NCBI GenBank assembly: GCA_002731275.1
Contig: PCBK01000081.1
Span: forward strand, 1-64,000
Length of the DNA stretch: 64,000 nt
Reading direction: 5' to 3'
DNA from: Deltaproteobacteria bacterium
Lineage (GTDB): Bacteria; Myxococcota_C; UBA6777
The notes under the pieces are model-generated. The model made no database searches and was not told the origin of the DNA. It saw only the letters and a list, made by a program, of their open reading frames with translations. Both the position numbers and the translations under genes were made by a program. Of the stretch, positions 44,731 to 54,287 are shown piece by piece; within the stretch, counting starts at the first letter, position 1; every line of letters begins with the position of its first letter.

Positions 44731-46379
44731 GGCTGTTTTTGGGTGGTGGGGTGAGATGAGGGGGTGTTGGGATTCTTTTGGCGGGGGAGAGGGACACGTG
44801 GCCCTGGTAAGATCTCGGCTGTGCCTAACTTTTGTCCAAGTGGACAGTGTTGAAGATGTAGCCACTGTTTTGTGATTGTAGGTGCCTGACCAGGAGGGGG
44901 TGTTAACTCCAACATCATATAAACGTCAAGCGCTGTGAGTGCCTCAAGACCTTTCTTTTCTCGATTCCAACGTCGACAAAGATACGAAGATAGATCACGT
45001 AGATGCTGTCGTCCCCACGGCTGTTTATCTCTGATTTGGCGGGCCATCATCCAAAAGTAGATGGACATGCGATGTGTTCGCCAGATCAGATGTAGTTTTT
45101 TGGGTTTGGCGAATTGGACAGGTGCGTCGTCTTTGCCTTTGTTAAACCAAACAGAGACGTCGACGACCTTGCCTGATTTGAGCCGGCCAGGGATGACAAA
45201 CCACACATCCATTTTGGAGGAGGTTGGGCCAAACATCGTCCATTGTTGTTTGAGCCCTGTGATGTACCCGATGTTGGAAATCCACGTAGGAGGGGCGAGT
45301 TGTGGTGCACAGACAGCGATGTTTCGCCAAATGATATACACGAGACAGAGCGCCGCGAGACTCTGCCATCGAAGAGAGAGTCGGAACATGCCTCTGGAGA
45401 CAGGTGGATGAAGTCGGCAGTACGCGAGTCCTGAGAGCAAACGCGCTGCAAAGCCTTCGAGGTAGCTCCCGAGCCAGCGAGTCAACGAAGAGAGTCGATC
45501 CCAATACGACGAAGGGATGAATAACAATAACGCGACGACATCGATAAATGGAAAGAATCCAACCTCAACAGCGAACAAGATCCCGAGGTTCATGACAAAG
45601 AAAGACAAGATGCCAATGGTCCGGAAGAAAGAAGTCTTCCAGGGGGTGAAAAACAACAATGGGCCGAGGATCTCAGCCCACATCATAGTCGGCGTCAGCA
45701 GCTTGAGCAACGAAGGTCTTTGCATGAGCCAGAGCGCAAAGGGTTTACTGCCTCCCATGATGTCGAGGCTGAGTACGTAATAAAGGGCCGTTCCTTTGGC
45801 TCCCCAATTGGGTCCCAAGGTCTTGAGCAGTCCTGCGAAGAAGTAGACAAACAAGACCTGCAGCAAGATCGCGATCGTCGCTGTCGAGAAGACTTTTTGT
45901 GGTCGTGTCTGGAGCTCAGTGTCTCTGCTGTCCAGCGACCAACATGCCCCAAGTGGAAGGAAGCAACCCCAAAACAACAAGATCATGATCTGCGTTTCAG
46001 CACCTGCGAGATCCATATAACAGCGATTGTAAAACGAGTAGACGATGAGCCAACAGCCAAAACAGGCGACGTTGGAGCGAAACCCAACGAGCAGCGCGAG
46101 CGATGAGAGCAGCCCAATGCCCCACAGTAACCATTGAAAGAGCGCGTTGCCAAACAACATGGAGAGGGAGAACGCGTAAGGGTGGCCGTTTACTTTGAGC
46201 TGCACCCATCTCGGCAAGACCCCACTGTCTGTAAAGAGCATGTCGACGTACAAGCTCTTTTCCAGAAAAAATACGATCATCAGGAGCGCGAAGGCGATGC
46301 GAAAAGCAGCCAACGCGCGCAAGTCGATCCCAAAACATCGACGCCAAAAGGACTCGGATGGTGTCTGAGAAGAGGTCAC
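44727..46379 (-). CDS. HTTM-domain membrane protein
   Basis: A 550-residue protein starting at a GTG (46379) with GGGAG eight bases upstream, and only 11 bp after the stop of the preceding gene. Residues 15-330 hold the HTTM domain (related to vitamin K-dependent gamma-carboxylase): GIDLRALAAFRIAFALLMIV, LFTDSGVLPRW, GLLSSLALLVGFRSNVACFG, ETQIMILLFWGCFLPLG, FVYFFAGLLKTLGPNW, TMMWAEILGPLLFFTPW. The C-terminal ~200 residues are soluble (WTMFGPTSSKMDVWFVIPGRLKSGKVVDVSVW), as in other HTTM proteins. The Pro-rich C-terminal end is unusual. The carboxylase-like reaction is unproven for bacterial members. It pairs with the upstream ASPIC/UnbV gene. Confidence 0.88.
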   Translation of the reverse strand: MTSSQTPSESFWRRCFGIDLRALAAFRIAFALLMIVFFLEKSLYVDMLFTDSGVLPRWVQLKVNGHPYAFSLSMLFGNALFQWLLWGIGLLSSLALLVGFRSNVACFGCWLIVYSFYNRCYMDLAGAETQIMILLFWGCFLPLGACWSLDSRDTELQTRPQKVFSTATIAILLQVLFVYFFAGLLKTLGPNWGAKGTALYYVLSLDIMGGSKPFALWLMQRPSLLKLLTPTMMWAEILGPLLFFTPWKTSFFRTIGILSFFVMNLGILFAVEVGFFPFIDVVALLLFIPSSYWDRLSSLTRWLGSYLEGFAARLLSGLAYCRLHPPVSRGMFRLSLRWQSLAALCLVYIIWRNIAVCAPQLAPPTWISNIGYITGLKQQWTMFGPTSSKMDVWFVIPGRLKSGKVVDVSVWFNKGKDDAPVQFAKPKKLHLIWRTHRMSIYFWMMARQIRDKQPWGRQHLRDLSSYLCRRWNREKKGLEALTALDVYMMLELTPPPGQAPTITKQWLHLQHCPLGQKLGTAEILPGPRVPLPRQKNPNTPSSHPTTQKQP

Positions 46380-46390
46380 AGCAACGCTCC

Positions 46391-49300
46391 CTATTTTTGC
46401 TCGCGTGAGGGTGCAGGTCGTTGGCCTTTGACCGCTGCTTTTGGCTGACGGTCTTCGTGGATGGTGATCGTCGTGCGCTTCTTAAAGGGCCCCTTGTAGA
46501 CTTGTTTGTATCCATCTGGCCAGTACACTTCGATGCGCTTGGCGCGTGCCTTCGTCCCGAGTCCAAATGTGACCGTCGTCTCCTCTTGTGAGAGATAGTG
46601 GCTGCCTGCATGCACGAGACGCATCTGTGGTGGGAGCGATGTGGTGAACAGTCGGATCGTCGCGCCAATGCCGCGTTGGTTTGAGCGTGTCCCGACCAAC
46701 CGCACCTTGAGCCAGTGGTTTGTCGCGGGTTGCATATTGCGGAATATACGTGGGCCTTTGATATAGTCGTTGAGGAGTAAATCCATGCGCCCTGTCCCTG
46801 TCAGGTCGACCGCTGCCACGCTGCGGCTGTTTCCTTTGTACGAAATAGAGGCGGTCTTGTGGACGTGAAAGTAACGTGACTTCCAACGCAAGAATAATTG
46901 GTTTCTCTGGTTGGCACCGGGGGCACCTGGAATCCAGCCATTGGCGAGATACAGATCTTCATCCCCATCGTTTTCGTAGTCAAAGAAGTTGGTGCTCCAC
47001 CCCCAACCACGTTGACCCGGTTCAAAGTATCGTCGCTCAGAAGGGGAGAAGCCTCGTCCTTTTTGATTGATGAACATTTTGTTTCCCGAGATATAGAAAG
47101 CGGTCTTTAACACTCTGTCATCGAGGCGAAAGGGGCTTTGGTGTCCAGGCATGACGAACGAGAGGTTTTTGGAAAACATGTCGATGACGGAGACGTATAC
47201 ATCCCAATAGCCGTCGGCGTTGATGTCTGTGACGCTGACATTCATGCCGCTGCCGCGATCGTCCGTCTTCATGCGACGTGCGACCTCTTTGAATGTTCCA
47301 TGTCCGCGATTGATGAAGAGCTGATCACGACCAAAGTCGTTCGCGAGGTAGAGGTCAGGTCGACCATCTTTGTTGATATCGACGGCGGTCACTGCGAGGG
47401 TCCAGGCGCGGCTCGCGACGCCTGCCGCGGCGGCGACCTCCCGAAAGACACCTCTTCCCATGTTTTGGTAGAGCTGGTTGGGGCGTGCGTTGCGTCCGTC
47501 CAGGGTGATCGCTGGGCCTCGAAAATTAGCCGTCCCGTAGTATCCAATGTACAAGTCCAGATCGCCATCCCCATCATAGTCGAAGAATGTTGCAGTGTGG
47601 GCACCCCAGTGAGTCCGAATGTTGGACTTCTTTGTCGCATCTACCAGCGTTCCATTTGGTTGCTGTAGAAAGAGTTTGGAAGGGGAATGGCTGTGGACGA
47701 CGAACAGATCCATCTTTCCGTCTGCGTTTGCGTCGATAAAGAGGGCTTGGCGGCTGTCGTACTTCCAATTGCGCAGCCCCACTTTCTCCGTGATGTCGCG
47801 AAAACGATAGGAGCCCATATTTTGGTAGAGTCGATTGCAGCCTTCACCTGCAAAGAACAGGTCGACGCGACCATCACCGTCCAGATCGCCAACGCCAATC
47901 CCTGCGCCCATGTAAGCCTGATGTCCCGCGACGGAGACTGCGCGATCGATCAGCAGCGTTGGTTTGGTTGATTGGCTCGTAGGGCGGGTTGTTGGCTGGA
48001 GCGGGGCGCTGTTCACTTGTCCGACGGAGTGGATCTTGCGACCTGGAGGCAAGGAGATGATGGGGTAATTGTTGGCCTCACAGCGTTGGGTGATCAAGCC
48101 GGCGGTGTTTGTGACATCTCGGAACAAAGGCCTTGGATAGCTCTTGAGGAGTTGTTTCTTTTGAGCGAGGAGTGGTTTGGGCCATTTGATGTGTTGTCGA
48201 GGAGGTGGGAGCATTGCGATCCCGAGCCCGTGACTGGACATTCGCTTGTTGAGGCTGGCTGCGTTGAGTACACGTTGTTTGTCGCGTTGTAACATCACAC
48301 GCGTCTCTTGCAGGAAGAGCAACGCCAGCTCCGAGATGCGTTCGACGAGCAGCTCTGCTGCAAAAGGACCCAAAGCTCGCATCGAAGGGTGTTTTTTCCA
48401 GACTCGTTTGAGAATCCACCACGGAAGCGTTGTGTCTCGCACTGCGTCGAGTTGGTATCCTAACAGCTTGACGACATGTGTGTTTTTTTGATCGCGTTGT
48501 TTGAGCAAGTAGAAGTGAACGTCGCCATTGGCCAGGGTTTTACGTGGGATAAGTTGTTCGATGACGCGAAAGACCCATTCGATGTTGAGCAGGTGTTTGG
48601 GCCGATGTTTTTGGGCGACAAAGGCGGGGTTTTTCTGGGACCATTGCAGATACGTTTGAAAGAGCATGTAGGTGTCATTGCGCATGGGGAGGTATCCAGC
48701 CCCAACCAACCCCGCTGTTTTTTCCAGGAGCGTGACTAGGCTCTCAAATCCGTCTTTTGTCAGCGTGACGTCAGGTATGATGCGGTTGATCAAGACACGA
48801 ACACTTTGTCTCTTCTCCTTCCAGACCAAACGGTTACGAGACTTGAGGGAGCGAATCTTGGCTTCGATGTTTTGCAGAGTCAGTTTGTGTAAATGCTGTC
48901 GTGTGGAGACCTGTGTTTGTCTTCGTTGTTTTTTGGGTTGTGATGATGGTGATTGTTTTTTGGAGGAGGTCTTCGCGAGGTGGAGTCCACCAAGACAACC
49001 TTTGTGATTGGCGAGCTTCCATTGCTTCTTGAAGTGCACATAAGCGGCCTGGATATCTTTGACTGTGATGTGACGGTGTGATCGCTTGATCGAAATCTTT
49101 CGAGCTTTGTTGAGGAGATCAATCGTCGTATGTGTCGATGTTTGGGCGAGGAGTTGTGCAGCTCTTCGGCTCAAAGGTTTGAGTTGTTTTCCCGACGCGA
49201 ACAGCCCATGACCTGCCATCTGTTCTAGGGCGAGAGACAAGAGCAGACGCCAATTCTCCGTGATGCGGTGGTAGTGACGGAGTTTTGTACGCAGTAAGGG

Positions 49301-49798
49301 GTTATGGATTTTGTGCGTAGGGGACAAGTGGACCTGTGCTTCGGGTTTTAGCTGTTTAGGGAGAATGTTTGTGATGTCAGCTTCCGAGAGTGTACACTTG
49401 CGCGACGTGTTGGAGGCACGCGCCCACAGTGAAAACAAGATCAACTTCCCCACTTCGATCTTGAGCAACGCCGCGTGCTCCGAAAGCTCGCGCCCTGCGT
49501 AGAAATGCTCCATCATCCGAACTGTCGTCCAACAAGTCGCGTCGGCCTTTGCCTCTTTGTGAGCGATGGCTTGTAAGATGAGCTTGCTCGTCTTTTTCAT
49601 GGACTCAGAGGGCTTGCAGCTCGACAAGTCGAGCGCAGGGAGACAGGTGTGTATGCTTGTGACCTTCTTGCTTTGTTGGGAGGGCATACTCGATGAGGCC
49701 GAGGACTTAGAGGCGAGTGTGGGGGGGACAAAGGATTGCTGCCATAACACGATTTGAGCGACAAAGAGAATGACAAGTAAGCGTCTCCAATTGTTCAT
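46391..49798 (-). CDS. Secreted ASPIC/UnbV (CRTAC1-like) FG-GAP protein with long helical N-terminus
   Basis: A 1135-residue protein. ATG 49798 has AAGGA and GGAAA upstream. A signal peptide (LLVILFVAQIVLWQQSFVPP) leads to about 570 largely helical residues with no family call. Within them, residues 105-148 (ALLKIEVGKLILFSLWARAS, CTLSEADITNIL) and 208-262 (RRAAQLLAQTSTHTTIDLLN, HRHITVKDIQAAY) look like helix-loop-helix pieces of a histone fold. Residues ~640-1040 carry FG-GAP/VCBS repeats (GVGDLDGDGRVDLFFAGEG, FFDYDGDGDLDLYIGYYG, AVDINKDGRPDLYLANDFG). The end is an ASPIC/UnbV domain (GIGATIRLFTTS, RIEVYWPDGYKQVYKG). FG-GAP blades bind Ca2+. It is co-transcribed with the HTTM gene. Confidence 0.87.
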   Translation of the reverse strand: MNNWRRLLVILFVAQIVLWQQSFVPPTLASKSSASSSMPSQQSKKVTSIHTCLPALDLSSCKPSESMKKTSKLILQAIAHKEAKADATCWTTVRMMEHFYAGRELSEHAALLKIEVGKLILFSLWARASNTSRKCTLSEADITNILPKQLKPEAQVHLSPTHKIHNPLLRTKLRHYHRITENWRLLLSLALEQMAGHGLFASGKQLKPLSRRAAQLLAQTSTHTTIDLLNKARKISIKRSHRHITVKDIQAAYVHFKKQWKLANHKGCLGGLHLAKTSSKKQSPSSQPKKQRRQTQVSTRQHLHKLTLQNIEAKIRSLKSRNRLVWKEKRQSVRVLINRIIPDVTLTKDGFESLVTLLEKTAGLVGAGYLPMRNDTYMLFQTYLQWSQKNPAFVAQKHRPKHLLNIEWVFRVIEQLIPRKTLANGDVHFYLLKQRDQKNTHVVKLLGYQLDAVRDTTLPWWILKRVWKKHPSMRALGPFAAELLVERISELALLFLQETRVMLQRDKQRVLNAASLNKRMSSHGLGIAMLPPPRQHIKWPKPLLAQKKQLLKSYPRPLFRDVTNTAGLITQRCEANNYPIISLPPGRKIHSVGQVNSAPLQPTTRPTSQSTKPTLLIDRAVSVAGHQAYMGAGIGVGDLDGDGRVDLFFAGEGCNRLYQNMGSYRFRDITEKVGLRNWKYDSRQALFIDANADGKMDLFVVHSHSPSKLFLQQPNGTLVDATKKSNIRTHWGAHTATFFDYDGDGDLDLYIGYYGTANFRGPAITLDGRNARPNQLYQNMGRGVFREVAAAAGVASRAWTLAVTAVDINKDGRPDLYLANDFGRDQLFINRGHGTFKEVARRMKTDDRGSGMNVSVTDINADGYWDVYVSVIDMFSKNLSFVMPGHQSPFRLDDRVLKTAFYISGNKMFINQKGRGFSPSERRYFEPGQRGWGWSTNFFDYENDGDEDLYLANGWIPGAPGANQRNQLFLRWKSRYFHVHKTASISYKGNSRSVAAVDLTGTGRMDLLLNDYIKGPRIFRNMQPATNHWLKVRLVGTRSNQRGIGATIRLFTTSLPPQMRLVHAGSHYLSQEETTVTFGLGTKARAKRIEVYWPDGYKQVYKGPFKKRTTITIHEDRQPKAAVKGQRPAPSREQK

Positions 49799-49846
49799 TT
49801 TCCGTATCCTTTTTTGTATCCAATGGCCCCAAGGTTTGCTTTCTCC

Positions 49847-51010
49847 TCAAATGGCCGATGAAAATGTGGTGAGTTTGTGTGGTTCGGGGGTTTCGATTTG
49901 TCCGCTGTCGATCAAGAAGAACATTCTCTCGCCTGCCCACTCGTATGTTGCAGATAACCACGAGAATCGCGCCCGTTGCCATGAACGCTCATCTTCAATC
50001 ACAAAGTCCTTGTAAGATGCACTTTTCAAACTATGGACCAACGACAGCACAATCTCTCGTAGGACGAGGCCTCCTGTTTGGTAGGAGACCAATCTTTTTA
50101 TATTGAATGTGATCGCAAAAACCACACGTTCAAAGCGCTGATTTTTTGTGTGGGGGAGTTTCTCCAGTTGTTCTTTGATGGCTTGGGCGAGCTCGGGAGG
50201 GCAGGTCTGTACATTGGGATCATGGAAGGCATCTTTGAGTGTATGAAGGCTCTCTTGGAGTGTCGCGAAGATCTCCATCGCGACTTTGTTTTTTGTATAG
50301 GGCCTTTGTTCTTGTAATAGAAAGTGTTCGATGCAGTCGCTCACAAAATAGATCGCCAGACGTGTCGTGGTGTGAGAGAGGTTTGTGTACCATTCGCACT
50401 TGTGGTTTTGGGCCTTGCACAATTGCTCCATCATATCGCGTGGATCGAGCGGTGAACCTGATGACTCTGTGATGTGGTTTGAATCGTGCCACCAACCGCC
50501 AGGCGTTTCGTAGGCCATCATGTACTGGACAACGGGGTGTGTGACGGATTCGATGCGCCAGTGTTCGAGTCGTTTGGTTGGACCCATGACAGCGGTGTAA
50601 TAGCCCGTGTGTTTGTGTTGTCCGAGCATATAAATGCGTTCGTAGCCGTCGCCTGAGTAAGGTTCACTGCAATAGACCGATGCACCGGCAGCAAAGTGTT
50701 TGGAGCCGTGGACGGTTTTCCCCTTGATTTCGTAGGTTTCGTCGCGGATGTCTGCGACGAGAGCGTCGTGAGGGGTGAGTTCTTCGATGGGCTGATAGGA
50801 GATGTTGGAGGGCAAAGCGTCGAGCGCTTGTTGTGTGGCACGACACAAGACAAGTCTCTTTTTGAGCAGGTAGCGGTAAGCGATATCGCCGCTATGTTGT
50901 GTGGACCACTGCTCAACCTGCGCTCTTTGTTTGCTTCGTTCGTATTTGGCGAGTTGTGGGGAGGACAGGAGCGCTGTCAGAAATGGCTGACCAGATTGTG
51001 ATTGTTCCAT
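49847..51010 (-). CDS. Protein of unknown function (387 aa)
   Basis: ATG 51010 (MEQSQSGQPFLTALL) has GGAG five bases upstream; the longer frame uses a GTG within that same sequence. There is no signal peptide or membrane segment, so it is probably cytoplasmic. It is mainly helical with a central more polar part (KHFAAGASVYCSEPYSGDGYERIYMLGQ, split here by eye, and a Trp/His-rich MAYETPGGWWHDSNHI). The C-terminal third is helical (ELAQAIKEQLEKLPHT, VLREIVLSLVHSLKS) and ends WAGERMFFLIDSGQIETPEP. No family is recognised. It lies 48 bp upstream of the ASPIC/UnbV gene on the same strand and could share its transcript. Confidence 0.75.
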   Translation of the reverse strand: MEQSQSGQPFLTALLSSPQLAKYERSKQRAQVEQWSTQHSGDIAYRYLLKKRLVLCRATQQALDALPSNISYQPIEELTPHDALVADIRDETYEIKGKTVHGSKHFAAGASVYCSEPYSGDGYERIYMLGQHKHTGYYTAVMGPTKRLEHWRIESVTHPVVQYMMAYETPGGWWHDSNHITESSGSPLDPRDMMEQLCKAQNHKCEWYTNLSHTTTRLAIYFVSDCIEHFLLQEQRPYTKNKVAMEIFATLQESLHTLKDAFHDPNVQTCPPELAQAIKEQLEKLPHTKNQRFERVVFAITFNIKRLVSYQTGGLVLREIVLSLVHSLKSASYKDFVIEDERSWQRARFSWLSATYEWAGERMFFLIDSGQIETPEPHKLTTFSSAI

Positions 51011-51095
51011 ATGCTGCTCCACAAAAGAAGGTGTCTTTTGTTAGATAGCACGGGGAGGTCATTGTGTCCATGTGTCTTTGGTGGTGAGAGCTATA

Positions 51096-51329
51096 TCATC
51101 CGACAGTTTTGGCCATTTGGTGTGCTGTGTCGAGGCACTGGTCGAGCATACTTTGCAGCTTTTGGTGGTCGGTGACCCATTTGTCCGCGATGATGCCGAT
51201 ATGTGTTTCGTTGGTGAGTCCGCGCTCACAAGCTTTTTGAAAGAATGAGAGTACGTGACGAGTGGGATTGAGCTTTGGGGGAGTCAGTGACAAAGCTCTC
51301 CAACGTTCGAAGGTTTTCAAAGGTTTCAC
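51096..51329 (-). CDS. Possible small protein or gene remnant
   Basis: A 77-codon frame from a GTG at 51329, MKPLKTFERWRALSLTPP, ending SMLDQCLDTAHQMAKTVG. The composition is protein-like with amphipathic helices (ERWRALSL, LQSMLDQCLDTAHQMAK), but no Shine-Dalgarno precedes the GTG. The in-frame sequence upstream also reads plausibly until a stop 60 bp away, which suggests a truncated gene. It sits 73 bp downstream of the preceding minus-strand gene's start region. Confidence 0.3.
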   Translation of the reverse strand: MKPLKTFERWRALSLTPPKLNPTRHVLSFFQKACERGLTNETHIGIIADKWVTDHQKLQSMLDQCLDTAHQMAKTVG

Positions 51330-51601
51330 TGTGGGAGCTTTGACGGAGTGAGGGATCTCGATGGGCGGAAACGTAGCTCAGAGGGTCGTTTGTGGAGTGT
51401 CCAGGATGTGGACAGGTGGACAGGGGGTTGTCAGCCAGATGTGTTCAACATCGCGACACCATGATCGAGTAGGCTCTGAAAGTGTCTGAAAGAAAAGGGG
51501 TTCTTGTTATGTTGTGAGCTGGCACTGCTCCTGCTTATGTGAGTGGGCAAGAACAAGACGGGCGAGACGCCCACCACAAACATATCAAAGGAGACTGAAT
51601 C

Positions 51602-51889
51602 ATGAAAGCAATCATCAAAAACCGTATCTTTGTCGTTATTTCCGTTCTCTTCATTCTCTTCCTCGGTGCTGGCTGTCAGGTTGGCTTCGAAGGTGGCTAT
51701 ACTTACAACGGAAAGAGCTCACAAGGAATGTCTTGTACCGACGGAAGCGAATGTTTGGGGGGTGTTTGTCTTACTGATGACTACGCGAGTTATTGCAGTG
51801 AGACATGTTACACAGACTGGGACTGTTCTGCCGGATATAGCTGTGGGCAAACAACTGAGGGATACAATGTCTGTATCAAAGACTGGTAG
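51602..51889 (+). CDS. Small Cys-rich lipoprotein
   Basis: A 95-residue protein. ATG 51602 has AAAGGAG upstream. The type II signal peptide MKAIIKNRIFVVISVLFILF ends LGAGC (Cys25). The mature part is Cys-rich: CTDGSECLGGVC, YCSETCYTDWDCSAGYSC and a final VCIKDW, one or two disulfide modules of the CxxGxxCxxGxC kind also found in larger lipoproteins of this window. It appears monocistronic, followed by a 229-bp gap. It is probably a surface or periplasmic binding module of unknown ligand. Confidence 0.82.
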   Translation: MKAIIKNRIFVVISVLFILFLGAGCQVGFEGGYTYNGKSSQGMSCTDGSECLGGVCLTDDYASYCSETCYTDWDCSAGYSCGQTTEGYNVCIKDW

Positions 51890-52118
51890 GACCTTCCTTA
51901 TCAAAAGTCCACGCAAAACACATCTCTCTTTTCCCCCTCTATTTTCACATCCCCATCCCCACCAACCGCTGTTCGTGATGAGATCAACAATTCTGTCCTC
52001 CACATACATTTCTTTTTCCTATATCCTTTTTTTCTTGCAGTAACCCTATACAACAGGAGTCATCTTCTGCTTTGATAGAAACGGCCTTACAACCTTTTTG
52101 TATCGAGGAGAAGACTCC

Positions 52119-52361
52119 ATGACCATCGCAGTCCTCAAATCATTTTTTCTCTGGTGTTTGCTTTTGAACGTCGGCTTCTTTTTGGCCGCGTTTGTGTTCC
52201 TCAAATTTGGTGAAGACCTTGTTTTCCGTGTACATGGTGCTTGGTACGACATCTCCAAAGAGCAAGTCCGAGGCTCCATGTACACGATGATGGCCGTCTA
52301 CAAGATGATGATTACGGCGTTTAACCTCGTTCCCTATCTCGCCCTATTGTTCTTGGGTTAG
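52119..52361 (+). CDS. Small membrane protein, DUF6868-like
   Basis: An 80-residue protein. ATG 52119 has GAGGAG upstream; the longer frame starts with TTG. Two hydrophobic segments are visible: FFLWCLLLNVGFFLAAFVFL near the N-terminus and MMITAFNLVPYLALLFLG at the C-terminus. The pattern of an N-terminal FFLWC helix, a SKEQVRGSMYTMMAVYK loop and a NLVPYLALL end resembles the DUF6868 family of small inner-membrane proteins. Function is unknown. The stop is 9 bp before the next start, so the two form a pair. Confidence 0.75.
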   Translation: MTIAVLKSFFLWCLLLNVGFFLAAFVFLKFGEDLVFRVHGAWYDISKEQVRGSMYTMMAVYKMMITAFNLVPYLALLFLG

Positions 52362-52370
52362 GAGACAAAG

Positions 52371-52664
52371 ATGGCCACAAAAGAGAAAGTGCTCATCGAC
52401 GGGCACGTCATCGGAGAAGTCGAGTGGGGACCTGCGTCGGACTTCCCTTGGGCCAAAGGCTTCTTCGCTGAAGGACCGGACTTCTCATCCTTTGCACACT
52501 ACTTCCAACCAACCACTTCTGATGAACGTTCACTCGCGATCGAGCGCCTCGTCGAAGATGGATATCCCGCCTCCAGTCTGCTCTTCGTCTGTGAAGAACA
52601 CGATGAGACTGCACCCATTCAAGCCCTGATTATTCGTACAAATGGGACCGCTTCGTGGCGTTAG
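52371..52664 (+). CDS. Small cytoplasmic protein of unknown function
   Basis: A 97-residue protein. ATG 52371 has TAGGAGA upstream and follows the DUF6868-like gene by 9 bp. The sequence starts MATKEKVLIDGHVIGEVEWG, contains an aromatic-rich centre (DFPWAKGFFAEGPDFSSFAH, YFQPTTSDERSLAIERLVED) and ends IQALIIRTNGTASWR. There is no signal peptide. The beta-alpha-like pattern suggests a compact domain. No family is recognised. Confidence 0.65.
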   Translation: MATKEKVLIDGHVIGEVEWGPASDFPWAKGFFAEGPDFSSFAHYFQPTTSDERSLAIERLVEDGYPASSLLFVCEEHDETAPIQALIIRTNGTASWR

Positions 52665-52893
52665 GCTGTCAGATTCTCACGCAACATATCTGCCTCTGTA
52701 ACGTGTTGATATAGAAAGGATACTTTGTATCCAGTTTGTGTGGTGTTCCACGGTTGTATCCTCACCGTAAAACACGTTCTTCATTTCATGTGCATGAATC
52801 AAAAGGATTTTTGTTTCATGTGTCATTGGTATGTTCATTGCTCTTCAGACCATTGAAATGATATCCAAATGTCTCTTTTGTCTGGAGTTGGTC

Positions 52894-54210
52894 ATGTCTG
52901 TTTTTGTTCGTCGAATTGAGCTTCTGTTGTGTGTGTTGTGTCTGCTTGTTGGTGGCTGTGGGATGCAGGAAGTCAAGCCTGCTGAGCCTGAACGTGAACA
53001 TACACAGCACAGAGAACCAACCACACAAGATGGGCCAAACTCCTCTGACGGGGGTGTGGAGGTTCTCCTTCCTGAGAAGGTCGCCAGCAAAGAAGATGTG
53101 AAGAGAGAGGAGCCAAGAGTGATCTGTCAGGTTGGGGAGACCAAGCCATGTTACGATGAAGCGAGAGGGGGTTGTCGACTCGATCAAATAAGCGGAAAGT
53201 ACGTTTGCAAGGGACCATGCAGGACAGGTGTACGCCAATGTGTGGAGGGTGCATGGTCGGAGCGTTGTGTCGGAGCTGTCGAGCCTACAGTGGAGCGCTG
53301 CGATGTGGTCGATAACGATTGTGATGGGCGCATCGATGAAGGGACATCGAAGTGTGTGATCACGATCGCTGGAATGGGAGGTGCGCCTTCAGGGGAGGCT
53401 GATGGACCACTTGAGAAGGCTGGTTTGACGAATCCTACGGATATCGTACTTCGCAAAAGTGGGGCGCTCTTTATCGTGGACGACAAAGGCGTACGAAAGC
53501 TCACTTCTGATGGCATGCTGACGACTGTTGCGACCTCTTCATCGCTTGATAGGACGGGAGGGAAGGAGACCGCGACACCTCTCGGGGTCGCTTTTGATGC
53601 GGATGACCATCTTTGGGTGTTGAGTGAGCAGGGGATCGACAAGATGGATACAAAAGGGGTATGGAGCCGCTTTCTGACGTCGGCCTCTCGCCGGTTTACA
53701 AGACTCGGAACACACGCAAGCCGTCTCACCATCACGCCAACAGGGAACGTGTACGTGGTGCGAGAATTGTATTTGCACTTGGCGACTCCAAAGGGGTTTG
53801 GTGAGCGCCTCACCTATTTTCGTCATCACACATCAATAGCGTCAAATACTGATGAGAATGTGTATGTCATCAATCCATATGAAGGGGGACTTGGCCGATA
53901 TGATGTTCAAACAAAAGAACTCAAGTACATACCCACAGGGTTAAAGAGTGAGACACAACAAGTCGCGTTGGATCAACACGGCAACATCTATGTTGCTGGC
54001 GTAAACGAGTTTGTGAAGATAAGCGCGAATGGAGAGAAGACACCTCTGACGTTCTCGAAGGAGACGTGTCGTTCGAATGATTGTCTTCGAGATGGGCCTC
54101 TTCATCAGGCACAGATCGGACGTCAGATCGGGGGGATGCTTGTGGACCAAAAAGGAAACATCTACTTCTCTGACACACGAAACCATCGTATCCGTATGCT
54201 CACACCGTAG
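52894..54210 (+). CDS. Lipoprotein with MopE motif and NHL-like beta-propeller
   Basis: A 438-residue protein. ATG 52894 has GGAG six bases upstream. The type II signal peptide MSVFVRRIELLLCVLCLLVG ends GC (Cys22 lipidated). A Glu/Pro/Asp-rich linker follows to about residue 70, then Cys-rich ICQVGETKPCYDEARGGC and a single MopE motif RCDVVDNDCDGRIDEG. From about residue 150 come repeats of the type LTNPTDIVLRKSGALFIVDD, PLGVAFDADDHLWVLSEQ, LDQHGNIYVAG, LVDQKGNIYFSDTRNHRIRM, typical of NHL propeller blades. NHL propellers usually bind protein or glycan ligands. It appears monocistronic. Confidence 0.82.
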   Translation: MSVFVRRIELLLCVLCLLVGGCGMQEVKPAEPEREHTQHREPTTQDGPNSSDGGVEVLLPEKVASKEDVKREEPRVICQVGETKPCYDEARGGCRLDQISGKYVCKGPCRTGVRQCVEGAWSERCVGAVEPTVERCDVVDNDCDGRIDEGTSKCVITIAGMGGAPSGEADGPLEKAGLTNPTDIVLRKSGALFIVDDKGVRKLTSDGMLTTVATSSSLDRTGGKETATPLGVAFDADDHLWVLSEQGIDKMDTKGVWSRFLTSASRRFTRLGTHASRLTITPTGNVYVVRELYLHLATPKGFGERLTYFRHHTSIASNTDENVYVINPYEGGLGRYDVQTKELKYIPTGLKSETQQVALDQHGNIYVAGVNEFVKISANGEKTPLTFSKETCRSNDCLRDGPLHQAQIGRQIGGMLVDQKGNIYFSDTRNHRIRMLTP

Positions 54211-54287
54211 GACTTGTCTACAACAGGATGTTTGTTATATTCACGTCTCGTTTGAGTGATGACTGAAAACAAAATCTTGTGGGGTGT

